A stretch of DNA of 64,000 nt from Oehlia diaphana. Its lineage: Eukaryota > Glomeromycota > Glomeromycetes > Glomerales > Glomeraceae. A program made the position numbers and the translations under genes. Under the pieces are notes generated by a model. That model was not told the origin of the DNA and did no database searches. It saw only the letters and a program-made list of their open reading frames with translations. Positions 33,079-46,121 of this stretch are shown one piece after another (position 1 is the first letter of the stretch; each line of letters starts with the position of its first letter). The DNA lies in NCBI GenBank assembly GCA_003833135.1, contig QZLH01000111.1, positions 36,943-100,942 of the forward strand. The letters run 5' to 3'.

Positions 33079-33840
33079 TTATTGCTTAATAAATTGTCTT
33101 TTAATACTTTTCCAACGTCTCTTGCATTGAATACCTCTAAAATCATTTCCAACGTGAGACGCTACTTTATTCCATTTAGATCCATATAATTCAATACCAT
33201 CAAATAATAATTCAATATCGGTAGAATTCCAAATCTTCTTTGGTTTACGTCTTTTTGAGGCTGCAGATCTTTTACGCCCTCCTAATCTAACAGAATCATC
33301 TGACTCTTCATCAATTTCAATAATTTTCAGATCGGCCTTTGAGTCCTCATAAGGATCTTGATTTACAATTATCACATCATCATCATCATCTGAAGACTCG
33401 ATCTTGATTGGAATGCAATTAATTCCTTTATTATCAACATACTCCTTCTTCTTTACAGTAGATAATGAAGACAACGAAGATGTAGAAGATTGAGAATATT
33501 TATTAGCATGAAATCTATCCTTTTTATTTTTACAAACAAAATCATTTGAAAGTGATTTGTTTTTTTTGCATTTTCTTTTTGAATCATTTTCATCAATTAA
33601 TGAAACGTGTGGAATTGAAGAACTTGAAGTACTTGAAGAGTGGATTTTTGAATCTTGTTCAGAAATCTATTTTGAAATAAAAATATATATATAATATATA
33701 ATTTAATAAAAGTTAATAAGAAAATCTTTTTTATATAAAATATAATTTTCTTGAACTTAAAGAAAAATTTAATAAAATTCAATAATAAAAACCAATCATA
33801 ATCGAATTACCAAGTAGGTCGATTTGTTTTCTTGTTTCAT
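33079..33840 (-). CDS. Myb/SANT domain protein
   Basis: Two exons (33840-33811 and 33666-33079) joined in phase 0 give 205 residues. The N-terminal two-thirds is Ser-, Lys- and Asp-rich and probably disordered, with an acidic stretch (IESSDDDDDVIIVNQD) and a basic patch (GGRKRSAASKRRKPKK). Residues about 153-200 form a single Myb/SANT repeat: KIWNSTDIELLFDGIELYG, then W-N-K-V-A-S-H-V and Q-C-K-R-R-W-K-S. The three regularly spaced aromatic/Trp positions are present. The domain is at the extreme C-terminus, an arrangement seen in telobox-type and other single-Myb proteins, but no specific orthologue was recognised. Likely nuclear DNA binding. Start chosen because the first ATG lies just before a good GTAATT donor and keeps the frame. 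Confidence 0.75.
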
Positions 33841-34908
33841 CTTTATTATCGTTCCTCCTTAAAAATTTATTTTTTTTTTTTTATTAAAGAAGAGAAAATT
33901 TATTAAAAATAATAATGATGAAAATAAATAATTAAAAAAACAAGTTCTTAAAATTATTTAAATTATCATTTCTTAAACTTTTTTTTTTTTCCTTGTAACA
34001 TCATGATACGCAGCAACCTTTTAACTTAAAATGTTAAATGAAAAAAAAAAGTTAAATGATAAACGAAAAAAAAAAGTTTAAATTAATCAAAAAAGTTTAA
34101 AATATTAAAATATTACATAATTTGTATAGTACAAATTATAAAGAAAACAATATCAAAGTTTTCAAAAACTTATGATTTCTAAAAGAAAAGAAATAATGAA
34201 ATTGAAGGGTTGTGTTTTTTTATGTTGTTAAAATAATTTATAATAACACATTCTTTATAATGGTACGTCTAACTATTAATACTATATATGCTTCGATAGC
34301 ACAATCAAGAGAGCAAAGAAGATTTGACGCGAATACATTTTTATAGTGTTTGGATATTTTTGTGTTGAATATTTTTAATTTCTTTTTTTGAAAAATTATA
34401 TTTTAAAAAATTTTTGATTTTCTGAATTAGTAAGTGGGAAAGCCATTTATATTCAATATTATTAAATAGGGCCTATATTCCTTAAAAACCAATTTACCCG
34501 AACCGAAATTAATTTTAATATAAAGAATTCTCCCAAATTAAACACAAACAATGTATTTTTATCTACAAATAATTGAAATAAACCTTTTTCAAATATTTCT
34601 TTCATCTTTAATATAACGACAAAATTTAACAATTAATTATTTAGTCGAGCTTTGCTTTTTTTTTAGACGAGTGATTGGTTTAATAGTAATTTTTATCGTC
34701 TCTTGAAAACAGAAAATAAAAATTTTTGTCAATCTATTTTGTTGTGCTTAATTTTTTTATTTTTTTAAAAAAAAGAAATCGATTTCTAATGTTAGGTTAT
34801 AGGAGTCCTTGTTAAAGGTTTGTTTTTGTGTACGATAATCATATACAGTACCTTTAATTGTTAGGATAAAGAAATTATCACATGATCAAGTACGAAAAAA
34901 CTTTTTAC
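33841..34908. other. AT-rich intergenic sequence
   Basis: Homopolymer-rich sequence. No gene, repeat or RNA was recognised. Confidence 0.5.
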
Positions 34909-35142
34909 CTTTTCTAGAACCTTTCCGAAATAAAATAATAACAATTGTAGGTTCCTCATGTTTATACTTTGTCTTTCAGAAAAAGGTATTTTATAATATA
35001 GCGTATCAAATATTCGTCCAATAAGACTAATAAATATTATCGAAATACCAGCGGATATTAAAGAAAATATTATTGGAATTGGATCATATAGTAATATACT
35101 ATTCCGTTGTAAGTAATACATTAACAAAAATTCGTAGAAAAA
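34909..35142 (-). CDS. Possible internal exon of an unknown membrane protein
   Basis: An open stretch bounded by an acceptor (GATTAG|TTTTTC) and a donor (GAAAAG|GTAAAAAG) encodes about 78 residues. It contains a strongly hydrophobic segment (IPIIFSLISAGISIIFISLI) followed by basic and polar sequence. No neighbouring exons could be identified. It may be a chance frame or a remnant. Confidence 0.2.
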
Positions 35143-35690
35143 CTAATCATATTTAAAACCACTTGTTAAATTTTTTCTTTTGTATATTTTTCTTTTAATA
35201 TTACTATTTATAATGCAAGAATTGAATTAAATCCAATTGGTCCAACTAAAAACAACTAATATGCTTTAAAGATAAATGAATAAATGTATTCTACTAGACT
35301 TTCAAGGTAACTTAATTTTTTCGATAAGCAGCTTTTAATTAAAAATTTGTATAAATTATAGGTAGCTTAATAATTATAAATAAACGACTTATAAATTACC
35401 TACAGATAGTTTATTTTAAACATTTAGACATAACAGGGGAATTACAAGTATGGGAGCGGAGCTCTCTACAAGAGGCTCAAACTACACCGTATAAATAATC
35501 ATTCAACCCTCGAATAAATCCAAGAATCGGCCTGCCTGTTATTTATTAAAAGTAACTAGGCATAACCGGTACTGTAAGAAGAAGAAAAAAAATTAAACAA
35601 AAATCCGTAATATTATAATACCAAAGGGTAACAAAATAATAATAAAATCTTTCACTAAATTATTATCCCTCCCGTATTGATCTTTCATTT
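35143..35690. other. AT-rich intergenic sequence
   Basis: Nothing recognisable beyond low-complexity DNA. Confidence 0.5.
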
Positions 35691-36520
35691 CGTTAAAAAT
35701 GCCGCCTGTAAATACTGTCATAGGCGGAATGATACAGGGCATAAAAACTTTGGCATTAGTATTGTCCTCTTTCGACGGCGATCGCGAACCTTTGACTTTT
35801 CGTTGTCGCTCGTAGGTGGAGTTCTTTTCAAAAAAACATCAGATCGGGTGATAAAATTCGTGTCTTCTTGGTTCAATCTGTATTCGTATCTTGATTGCAT
35901 AGCGGCGTAAACATCGCTAACATGAGTAAAGCTGTTGGAGTGAGGGGAGAAAATATAGGGTTTGTGATGTTCGTAACGTTCGTTTGATTTTTTAGTTGGA
36001 GTATTATTCGATGGTACCATTGAGAAAGATAATGTGGTAGTAGTGAATGGAGGTAAATCTCTATCTGCTGGTATCATTTCAAGTTGCTCTAATAGATCGT
36101 GTTGTTGTTTATCTATTTTAGCTTTGTGTTCTGCGATGTAAGATGGGTCAGATTTTCGATCTTGTTGTCCTTTAAGTTATTTGTTCATGTTTTAAGCGGT
36201 TCTTCCTTACGACGCGCAGTCTTGAGTTGCATGTGTCGTCGTTATTTTCTCCTTTTCTTTGTCAATTTCTGTTCAGACGATAAAGGTGGATGAAAATGAC
36301 TAAATAGTTTGCGTGGTAAATACTTTGGTCAGTACGTGGTCGTTGTGTCAAAGAAGTGTTAGGCGAAGGTGATGTTTGTGTAAACAAAAGTTGGATCTTC
36401 AGTCGTATCAAGATGGTGTCGAGAAATCCGATTCCATCGAGAAATTTGTACTTGCGATCTGACCAGGTCAAACCTGAGGTTTTTGTATTCTTTGTAGTAG
36501 TTGTAAAAATGCAGGTCATT
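35691..36520 (-). pseudogene. Unrecognised coding relic, probably repetitive
   Basis: On the minus strand a long frame (36077-35718, preceded in frame by HKAKIDKQQHDLLEQLE) encodes a polar protein with THVSDVYAAMQSRYEYRL and a basic end RDRRRKRTILMPK. Upstream sequence keeps coding-like character but has in-frame stops and frame changes between 36230 and 36077, and another frame occupies 36519-36262. It resembles a broken multi-domain gene or transposon product. No domain was recognised. Confidence 0.35.
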
Positions 36521-38289
36521 CATTACATATTTGCGTTTATTAATGAAAGGAACAATCGCGCGAATAAATTAAATGAAATTTATCGGAGTCACGATATTTT
36601 CAATCCCGATTAGATCGAAAAAAAATTAAAATGTCTTTTATTTTTTAACAATCATTATACGAATAAAATATTATCAAAAATATTGGTATGTATGAACATT
36701 CGAAAATTATAAGTAACAACTAATATATGTATATATAAAACCAATCATGAAAACACACACGTTTCAAACGACTACGAAACGCCTAAACGAGAATTAGATC
36801 AAGCGAGGTTTTGTAATACTGTAATAATATTATTTCTCGATTTCTTTGTTTTTCATAATTATCATAATAGATATTTATAACGGAAAATGTTGCATGTTTC
36901 AAGTATCGTATTATTCACTTTTTAGGTTATTACATAAATAGGGGTTATACGTTTGAGTACATATTATCAAGAACTAGTAAATGTTACAAAATAAAAATGT
37001 TATAATGATAACGGAAATTAAAATGCTTAATGCATTTTTATTTCAAAAAAGGTTAATAATACAGTATACTAAATTACGAAAAAAACATTATTTATTTGTT
37101 AGAATAATATGAAGTGCTTTCTTTTAATGGTATTAATTATTAGAATTAAGCGTTTAATGATTTATACAAATCCGCAACAAGTGCCATTTTGGTCACATTT
37201 AACAATAATTGATATCCGTGTATATATATGTAAAATTATAGGGGTTAGATTTATTTTATTTTATTTTATTTTAAAATTTAGACAAAGACGGGAGCCTAAC
37301 GAGAACATGAGCTAAACGACTAAGAAGTCAAGAAAAAACCCAATCGAAACGAACCTCTACGAAAGAGATCGTCCTGTATAGGAGGTTAGAATATAAATAG
37401 TTTTAGGTTAACCTTTTTGTTGTATATAATATATATTAATTAAAATAATGCAAGAGAATGGCCAGAAATTCGTCATTTCCTAAGACCATGGTGATGTTAC
37501 ATATTTTCCATTTTTAGACACTTGTAGTTATTAATATAATTCTGGCCAGAATTTAGTGTTCCTACCAGAATCACATGATAATTTCACGGGTCCCGATCCG
37601 GATGACAAAATCAGATTATGAGAATTTTTTGCGTCATTTTGTAAAATAAAAATCTTAATTGTATATATAACATCAGAAAATACAAGAATTTTACGGTACG
37701 TAATGTACTAAGTAGTAAATATTTAATGTATCGAATTGAGTTCCGTAATATACCATTTCATCAAAATGAATTTCTTTCCTTAAAATAAATATGATTTAAA
37801 ATCGTAGACTCGCAGTAACAGAATCAGTTCTATTAAACCTCCCATTTATCAATAATTCCTAAATTATGGCCGTTCTCAAATTCACCTCTAGAAAATGAAA
37901 TGCGGGAACGAAGAATTTATTATATAGACAAGCCAGTGGAATACAAAAGTAAAGATTATTAGAATAATATCTACCTAAACATTCTGTACTACCGTATCCC
38001 TCCACGGAACAGCCTTGCCTTTTATTTTCCAAGTCAAATATGCCAGACCTATGTATTTTATAAAAGGGGATATAAGAAACTAAAGATATATTAAAAGAAA
38101 AAAAAAATTTATATAGCTTTCATTAAATTTTTGTAAAATAAACATGTCAGGATAAGTAGATATTTGCGACGTTTAACCTCCGAATGGAGAAAATTTGAAA
38201 AAGTATATCGTTATATGTTTCTATGATCACTTTCAACAGGTCGCGTAAAGCGTCGTGATGACGTTAATTCACGTGGAACTAGTTGATGA
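36521..38289. other. AT-rich intergenic sequence
   Basis: No supported gene. A weak inverted pair (TGGCCAGAAATT at 37457 and AATTCTGGCCAGAATT at 37540) is the only structure noticed. Confidence 0.45.
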
Positions 38290-39060
38290 ATAAGTAAATA
38301 TTGTATATTGAATGTGATGGACCAGTTACTTTTGCGAATAAATTGGATTTGTTCAAATTTTCATCTATTCCATATGTCATTATATCCTCGCCTGAGTCTA
38401 GTGTTTGTGATTAAGGCAAATGTGCTGGACAAAAACCAAAGTGCGCGTTTGAATCTTTTACGGATTTACAAATTTACAAATGACATAATATAACTATATT
38501 AGGGTAAACTAACGGATAGTTGCGTTGTAAAATATCTCCTGTTGGTAATAAGTGAGATAAGAGTTTCGTCTTGGCGTGTTTTATAATAAGAATTATGAAA
38601 AGGGGTTGAAAGAGGAAAAAGTTTGAAAATCCCTATCAATTGGACCTATGCAATTCCATATAGGTGAAATAGGAGCATCTTTAATGCTTTTAGGTTTAAT
38701 GTGCAGTGCTAGGTAAAACGTCCTTCTTTGGCCCAGATCGTTATTTAATAAACAGACAAGGTGAGAATTTGCGGTGAATCCATAATTGCGTTGAAAGTAC
38801 TTATACAGCTTGCTGAATCTGTGTAAATATTGATTTGTGCATTATTAGGACATATTGCTAGTGCCGTGGCGATACTACTTATTAGACGATGGGACTGCTT
38901 TTGAAGGGGAGCTTTATCATGAATTAAAACCAACCGAAGCCCATTCTGCATTGAGGGGTGGCAATTCAATCTACAGATCCTTCTGTATAAATGATAGATT
39001 AGTAATTATTGGGTATAGATGTATCCGTTATGTAACAATTTTTTAAATGTAAGGGTTGAT
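38290..39060 (-). pseudogene. Decayed LINE (RNase H and 3' part of ORF2)
   Basis: A minus-strand stretch contains IYTEGSVD, then ALAICPNNAQINIYTDSASC, which matches the Y-T-D-S core of a LINE-type RNase H domain. Further downstream KLLSHLLPTGDILQRNYP and a C-x(n)-C-x7-H-x4-C-like tail (ILCH...CKS...HFGFC) match the end of such ORF2 proteins. Stops and frame changes are frequent. The reverse transcriptase is not in the window. A dead non-LTR retrotransposon fragment. Confidence 0.6.
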
Positions 39061-39380
39061 TAGAGAGAACTTCATTGGTAATATATATATTCGTGGGTGA
39101 AGAAGTATCCTAGTGAATAATTGAAGGATGATGCATTAAAAGCGGTAGTTTTAAGTTAGTATATGGGTAGAGGAAAGAAGTTTTGAGTGAACTAAGAATT
39201 TAATAAAGGTTTTACAGGATTCAAAATTACGTATTTAGGAGTCAGGACGTACATCTCTATTTAACGAAGAATTCTTTCTCTTGGACCAAATATCGTTATT
39301 ACAATTGAACTCACGTGATACATCTGATAATTTAATATTTTTTAAAGACCTTTTTTGATCGACAATCAAAGGATATTGTC

Positions 39381-39920
39381 ATGTGGCAAGTTGGTAATAC
39401 TTTACGTTTTAAATTAGTCAGCATTATTAGAAGCAAAAATTTTTTACTCTTAATTCCAAAAGGATATTTTTTTTTTAATAATTTTAATGATAATGGTACG
39501 TGTCGTACAAGGCAAGTACATGATATTTTTAATTTAAATAATTTTTCTGATAAGAATTCTCGAGCATTAACTTTTCTCGTTATCTTTATAGGAACACATA
39601 TTAAATGGTAAAATTAAGAACTGATTTTTTTCAAAACAAAAAAATTATATATATATTAATACATAATTATTATAATTTAATTTTTTTTTAAAAAAAAATA
39701 ATTATTATTTTTTTTTTAAAAAAAAAAAAGTTCTGATGATACAATTAAACAGATATTATCATTTTTAAATGAAAAAATGAATTTTATCATTGAGGATGAT
39801 GGTTTAGATTTAATTGTTAAAAGTGATCAAGTTGAGAATATTAAAATAGAACTTGAAAAGATCCTGGAAGAAAATCGACAAGCTACAAGTGGTACTCCCA
39901 AAACGACGAATAAAGATTAG
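39381..39920 (+). CDS. Small unrecognised three-exon protein
   Basis: Exons 39381-39495, 39592-39607 (only 16 nt) and 39731-39920 give 106 residues with consistent phases (1, then 2). The N-terminus MWQVGNTLRFKLVSIIRSKN is basic and amphipathic and could be a mitochondrial targeting peptide. The C-terminal two-thirds, from SDDTIKQILSFLNEK to KIELEKILEENRQATSG, is acidic and helical. The microexon and the long A/T run before the last acceptor make the model uncertain. An alternative is that only the last exon is genuine and joins another upstream exon. No family was recognised. Confidence 0.4.
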
Positions 39921-40510
39921 TAATGAAATAAACCGAATTTGCAGATACTTTATGGGAAATAAAAAAATATGATCGTATAATCATTATTGCTATATAATAA
40001 TTTATCATACATAATTATATTTAATAAAAATAAAATAAATAATTTTACTTATTATAATTTTATTGAATAAATTAAATTATATATGTCCTTAACATAATAT
40101 TTAAAGGAATTTTTCATACATAAAATAATACATACTGTATACATTTACATATATATATAAGCTTACATTTTTCTTATTTAAATTAATTATTCTATAGAAA
40201 TTGTATTTTCATATTTCCTTAATTTCTTTTTCTATTATATGAAGTATTACTCATAATTATATATTATCACTATTGTTATTACTATTCTATACATTTTATT
40301 CTATTTCTCATTTCCAAACTCAAATTCTTCAGGTAGAAATAAACTTTCACATATATTAATCTAATTTTTATCTATAAAAGAATTAATTATTCATTATCCA
40401 TCATAAGAAAAAAAAAAGTATTATTAATAATTTATATTTCCGTCGGAAAATTTTTTTGTCGTTTATTTTAAAATCACATTAAAAAATTATTTTGCTAAAT
40501 AATTTCTCTT

Positions 40511-42170
40511 TTAAGGTTCCGATCTTGCTTTTATACTCATATATCTAGTATGTTTCATTAAACGATACACATTATTTTTACTTTTTACATATTTGATAAT
40601 TACATCAATATGTTGTTGATCAAAATGTCTTTTCGAAAAACTAAGTGAATGGAATGTAGGTGTCATGTTTTCCAAGAAATTTGCCAAGCTCACTGGTGAA
40701 AATAGGAAGTCCCTAAATACCAGTTCTCTAAGTCCAATTGGTAAATGTTTCGCCATATCTTCATAATTACAAATAGGAAACACTCTATCGGTAAATGTGA
40801 TATACAATATTTCTAATTTTAAAGAGACTCCCAAGAATGCAAGTAATGCATTAAAAGCGTTGTTATCCCCATCCTTTAAAACCAATCGACAATCTGAGAG
40901 ATTTTGACAATGCATCGTCATGACAGAAAGTACTGATGGTAATTCACATTGAGGTGTTATTCCCGCTAATCGTAAACTTTGTAATTGATTATTAGAATCT
41001 CTTATCATTTTAATTACCATATCAGCGGCTACTCCTGGATGTACGTAAATTTCCAATCTTTGAAGTCGACCAAAATTTACTTGGGATAAACTATACATCT
41101 TTTCTGGTCCCAAACCCACGCATTTCCATAATACTAAATGTTTGATGTTTCTACATTTTGCTAAAGCCCCCAAACTAGAGCATTCAAGGAAATTACATCG
41201 ATTAAATTCTATCGTATGTAAATTACTGGGTCGATTGGTTAATGCTACTAAAAGTTTTGGTTGAACTTTGTTATTAAAACTATTGTTTTCTGGTTTAAAT
41301 CCCAATCTAAAATGTTCAAGTTCATGTTGAACTTCTACCAAATTATGCAATATGTTCATAGAATTTCCACTAATCTCCACATCAATTGTAAGTTGTTTCA
41401 AACTATGACACCTTTGAGATATTGACCATAAGTCAATATCCTGATAATTCCCTTCGACGTGTAACGTAACTAAACGTGATAAACAAGTATTTGTTCCTGA
41501 TAAAGCCGCCGTAATTGTAATATTATTAGGAGCTCCGGACCAAAGGACCAATGTTTCAAGGATCGGACATTTATTCATTATTAATTGAAAAAAGTTACTA
41601 GCAATTAATTGTATACTAAACTCCTTATAATTTCTTTGAATTTCCAATGAAGCTATTTCCGAAAACCAATTCTCTATCATTTCATACATTGTTTTACAAC
41701 ATAAATGTCGTAAGAAAACCGGATAATCAAATGCTGCGCGTTGTGATAATAAAACCGCCTTTGGAAACGTCATCCAATCCTGTATCGATTGTAATTGGTC
41801 TTGATCTTCTAGGCACGAAAGGTATGTCCTTAAAAGACTAGCATTGGCTTTATCCTTTAAAAGTTTAAAAGGTTCACTCCATAAAATTGGTACAACGATC
41901 CTACACCATGATCTATTAACTAATAGACATGAATGTAGTGAAACTCGTTCCCCCCTGAGATATTCGAATATTCTAGCAAGACATTCGGGTATCATCAATG
42001 GTGAATTGACGATCATCTCCGTTGAACCAACTTGAAGGAATAATAAATCAAGATTTAATGAATAATTTAAATGAAATAATTAAGAACTTATAAATAAAAA
42101 TTATACCTTCTTCGATAATCATCATATTTGGTGAAAAATGATTAACCGTTTGTATTGGTTGATAATTCAT
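40511..42170 (-). CDS. F-box protein with leucine-rich repeats
   Basis: Exons 42170-42107 and 42030-40511 join in phase 1 to give 527 residues. A short N-terminal leader leads into an F-box at about residues 30-75 (PECLARIFEYLRGE, then LVNRSWCRIVVPILW). The rest has irregular leucine-rich repeats (for example LHTIEFNRCNFLECSSLGAL and IKHLVLWKCVGLGPEKMYSL). Such proteins are the substrate adaptors of SCF ubiquitin ligases: the F-box binds Skp1 and the repeats bind the target. The family is greatly expanded in Rhizophagus-type fungi. The frame is intact, so the gene is probably functional. The substrate cannot be inferred. Confidence 0.9.
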
Positions 42171-43071
42171 TTTCAAACCTAATTACAACGATTAAACATT
42201 AATTTATATTGAAAATAAAATGAATTATTTAGGATTAGAGCAAACCCTTACTATGTTAAAACCATGTAATTATTTTTTTTTTTAAAAAAATAAAAGTAAA
42301 TATATATTTCATATCGTCAAACACGAAAACAAGTTAAATGAAACATAACAATACCTTCTAATTTTGTCAAATTATTATGTGACCTAACTTTGTTCTTTGG
42401 AATTTACCTTATTCGAATAAAAAACAAAATAAAGTTAAGCTTTTTCGGACCAATAAATAAAATTATCTTTTTGAGTTTAAAGTATTACCAAAAAAGGTAT
42501 CTAGTGTTAGCGTGTCCTTCTCTATCAAAGGAAGCTTTTTAAATGACTTCTTTTTTTGTTTATAAAAAAAAAAATAAACCAACCGGAACAAATATAATTC
42601 AAACTTTAACTTTTGATCAGAATAAAAAAAAAAATGAATCCTTGTCGAGGATTTGTTTTAAGGAGTTTTTAATGTGTGTTACAAGTTGTATTTGTGAAAC
42701 GGATGTTTTCCATTTCCAGGAACGTCACGAATGATTATCATGGTTCCTGCATTAAATTTGTAAGAATCTTTACATAAATATTAAGTTACTAAAAATGACT
42801 ATTAGTCTGTAAATCTTTTTTTTTTTTTCTTTTTTTTTCATTAGCTCTTTAGGAACCACTTGGATTATTAAACTATTGTAATTTACTGACTCATTTCTAG
42901 TAAGGGGCTTGTTTCATATTTTATTTTAGATGATGTTTTGAGTAATTACTTCCAATGTTTTTATTAAAAATGAATTTTATATAGTTTAAATATTAGTATT
43001 TTTGGATATTTGTAACTTTTTTTTTGACATTGATCCATTTTATTTTAATAAGTTCATGATATTATCTCATC
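42171..43071. other. Intergenic region between divergent F-box and BTB genes
   Basis: AT-rich, about 900 bp, presumably holding both promoters. No motif stands out and no gene was seen. Confidence 0.5.
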
Positions 43072-44530
43072 ATGAAGATTGAATTCTCAAAAGGAAGTGT
43101 ACTTATCCGAAATGTTGGTGAATATGACGTAAAGATTTATGTTGGTCAGGGCGAATGTTCCAAAATGTTTCGAGCACATACAGTTATATTGACCACTCGT
43201 TGCGAGTACTTTAAAATAGCTTTGTCTAACACATGGGCTACACAAGAAGGTGGGTCAACTGTTTTTGTGAAACCAAACATCCACCCAACAGTTTTCAACT
43301 CCGTACTTAGGTGATTGTTTAACCTCCTATAATTTTTATTTTACGATTGTATTTCTAAATGGATTGATTTTTTTTAGTTATATATATTCTTGTAAACTTT
43401 GTTTTGTTGAAGAAGATTCAGGTCCAGACATTTATGATCTGCTACTTGCTTGTGATGAATTAATGTTACATGAACTTGCAATACATATTCAAGAACATCT
43501 TATTCGACAAAATGTTGATTGGGTGAACGAAAACTTGGTGACAATCCTTCGATCAACTTGGTTGATTCCTACGTGTAATATGATACGACAATTTTGTGTT
43601 GAAAAGATTTGTGATGATCCTTGGTTGTTGTTTGCATCAGATAAATTTTATCAGGTTGAAGATGAAATATTGGTTGCTATACTTCAACGTGAAGATTTAT
43701 CTTTACCTGAAATGTATATATGGAATAATGTAATAAAATGGGCTACGTCTCAATTGAATGTAGAATTAGATTCTAATGTATCAAAATGGGAATTGAAAGA
43801 TTTTGCCTTATTGGAAGAAAAAATGCATAAATGCCTTCCACATATAAGGTTAAATAATATTGATATGGAAGAATATTATCATAATGTCCGACCTTTCAAG
43901 AAAATCTTTTCAGAACAAATGCAAGAGAGAATTGAAGAATTTTATTTCACTGGTAGAAAATTGGATATATCATATAATCCTAGATTACCTTTCATTATTG
44001 ATTCTTGTCTGATAAAATATGAACATGCGGCACTATTTGCTCATTGGATTAATCGTGGGGAAGGAAAAGTATTAACAAGGGAAAAGAATCCATTCAATTT
44101 TAGGTTATTAATACGTGGAAGTGATAATGGATTTTGTGGTGAAGTTTATGATCGAATCAGATTTGAATATCCTGCTTTATTAGTATTGATCCTTACAGAT
44201 TCTGGAGAAATGATTGGAGGTTATCAGAGAATAAATAGTTATTATTGGAAAATGTTTGGATATGATTATGATCGGGAAAGTTTTCTGTTTCGTATTAATC
44301 GTGCAGATTTTAAAAGATCAGTGATAAGTCGTGTTGTTCGTCCAACTCATGCTGTATATAATCAACAAGGATGGGGTCCATGTTTTGGAGAAGGAGACTT
44401 GTGGCTAAAACGTCATTTTCGTGTATCTGAAGAATGTGTTTGCAGGAAAGCTTCCTATGAATTCCAAATTGTACGTGATGAATCTTTTACGGTAAAAGAA
44501 TATGAAATATTTGAAGTTACACCTGCTTGA
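43072..44530 (+). CDS. BTB-BACK-TLDc protein
   Basis: Exons 43072-43310 and 43378-44530 join in phase 2 to give 463 residues. The BTB/POZ domain spans about 10-115 (YDVKIYVGQGECSKMFRAHT, then YIYSCKLCFVEE across the junction) and a BACK-like helical region about 120-225 (MYIWNNVIKWATSQL). A TLDc-type domain occupies about 285-460 (FRLLIRGSDNGFCGEVYD, then LVLILTDSGEMIGGYQRIN). BTB domains recruit cullin-3, and TLDc domains occur in proteins linked to oxidative stress and V-ATPase regulation. This three-domain arrangement is one of the large families of arbuscular mycorrhizal fungi. The gene appears intact. Specific function unknown. Confidence 0.88.
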
Positions 44531-45140
44531 GAAGAAAATATCACAGGTATTCGCGTTCTATTACTATGATTATTTGTTTTGTTTTTTTTCCATTAATTGT
44601 TTGATCCTTTTTGCCTTTGTTGTTGCGCATACATATTTATTTAATGCAGAACAACCACCTTTTGAATAGGCAAATATGTATAAAATTATTTGTAAATTTG
44701 TAGATAATCACTTTAATATAATTGATATGTAAAAAAATTAATTTTTTGGGTTTACTACTTGATTGGAATATATAACAATAATAAAGACATTTTTTACAAA
44801 CTATTACCAATCACTTTTATTATTAAACTTTTTCATAATAAGAAATTTTATAAAAATATATATAAATAAAATTAATTAAAACCTTGTTTTTTTTTATTAT
44901 AGGCTTTTCCTAAATTAAAATTACTTCAACTATTATACTCTTTAAAATCATTTTATTTGCTGTACAATTTAAATACACATATTAGTAAATTCTTTAAAAA
45001 AAAAAAATTCTCACGTTCGTGACCCGCGCGATTGTTGATTACGCAAGATCCCACAGATTAATTGCCTTCGAAATTGCCTTCAAGATTGAAAAATACTTCC
45101 AAAAAATAATATTTATATAAAATAATTTTTAATATTCTTT
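44531..45140. other. Convergent intergenic region
   Basis: AT-rich sequence between the BTB gene and the 3' end of the acetyltransferase gene. Nothing else seen. Confidence 0.5.
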
Positions 45141-46121
45141 TTATGTTTTCGTACTAGTAATAGAAGTAGCTGAATTACTAGGTTGTAATTCTTTTCTCAT
45201 AGCATAAGCATCTTCCCCATCTGCATAATATTTATCTTCCACTTTATGGATTCTAAATAAAGTAAAATAAAAATAATTTATTAAAACAAAAATACTTTTA
45301 AAGAAATAAAAAATAAAAAAATAATTTTTTTTGTTTTAAAAAAAAAAAAAAAAACTATTGATCCATAATTACCCGAATTTCAAAGTATCCTTATATAAAT
45401 TTAAAGCTGCTCTGTTACTTTTACGAACATGTAACGAAACATATTGAGCATTAAATACTTCCACCATATTTTTTTCTATAAAAAAAAAATTCAACAAATA
45501 TTAAAAAAGAATGTTTCATAGATGAAAATTATTAAAATATGAATTAATATATACGCACGAGCTTGTGTCATTAATTTTTCGGCGACACCTAATCTACGAT
45601 ATGTTCTCATCACGGAAAGTGATGTTATATGACCATGTGGTGCTTCTTCGGGATCTTCTTCCCTAAATATATATTTATCGTTAAAATTATGAATAAACAC
45701 ACACCTTGCAAAAAAGAATTGATTATAATTACATTTTAGCTAACACATAACCAACAATTCTTCCTTTATGATCTTCAGCGACAAATGATAATTGCGGCCA
45801 AGATAATGCATGATAAAAATCTATCCTCTCAAATGAAATATAAAGAGATTAAGTTAACATATTGATAAACTCTTGTTGGAAGTGCTTAGCATTACAAGAT
45901 TGGCATCATCACACTCTATTATTGGGCTATATTCTAAGATGAATCAATTAAATTGATACTGACAATACTTCATTTGATAATTCTCGGGTAAATTCATAAT
46001 ATTACAATTTTGCATAGCAAGTAAGTCATCGGACTACAACAATAGAAAAAAAAAATTAATTATCATATTTTAAAATTAAATAAGTAAAAAATAATTTTAC
46101 CGTTGCTTGTCTAATATTCAT
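45141..46121 (-). CDS. NAA10: N-alpha-acetyltransferase NatA catalytic subunit
   Basis: Six exons are inferred: 46121-46101, 46033-45964, 45820-45733, 45662-45559, 45475-45373 and 45252-45141, giving 165 residues. The reading aligns along its length with Naa10/Ard1: start [18 protein letters not shown], then [40 protein letters not shown], the acetyl-CoA loop [27 protein letters not shown] and [12 protein letters not shown]. In eukaryotes this subunit, anchored on ribosomes by Naa15, acetylates N-termini exposed after Met removal (Ser, Ala, Thr, Gly, Val, Cys). Two donors are non-GTAAGT (GTCAGT after exon 2 and GTGCGT after exon 4); both were required to keep the conserved frame. The C-terminal tail after the GNAT fold is short (about 15 Ser/Thr-rich residues). 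Head-to-head with the RAMP4 gene. Confidence 0.93.

Noticed and set aside
41647..42035. Plus-strand frames in the F-box gene
   Set aside because: Shadows of the 527-residue F-box coding sequence on the other strand.
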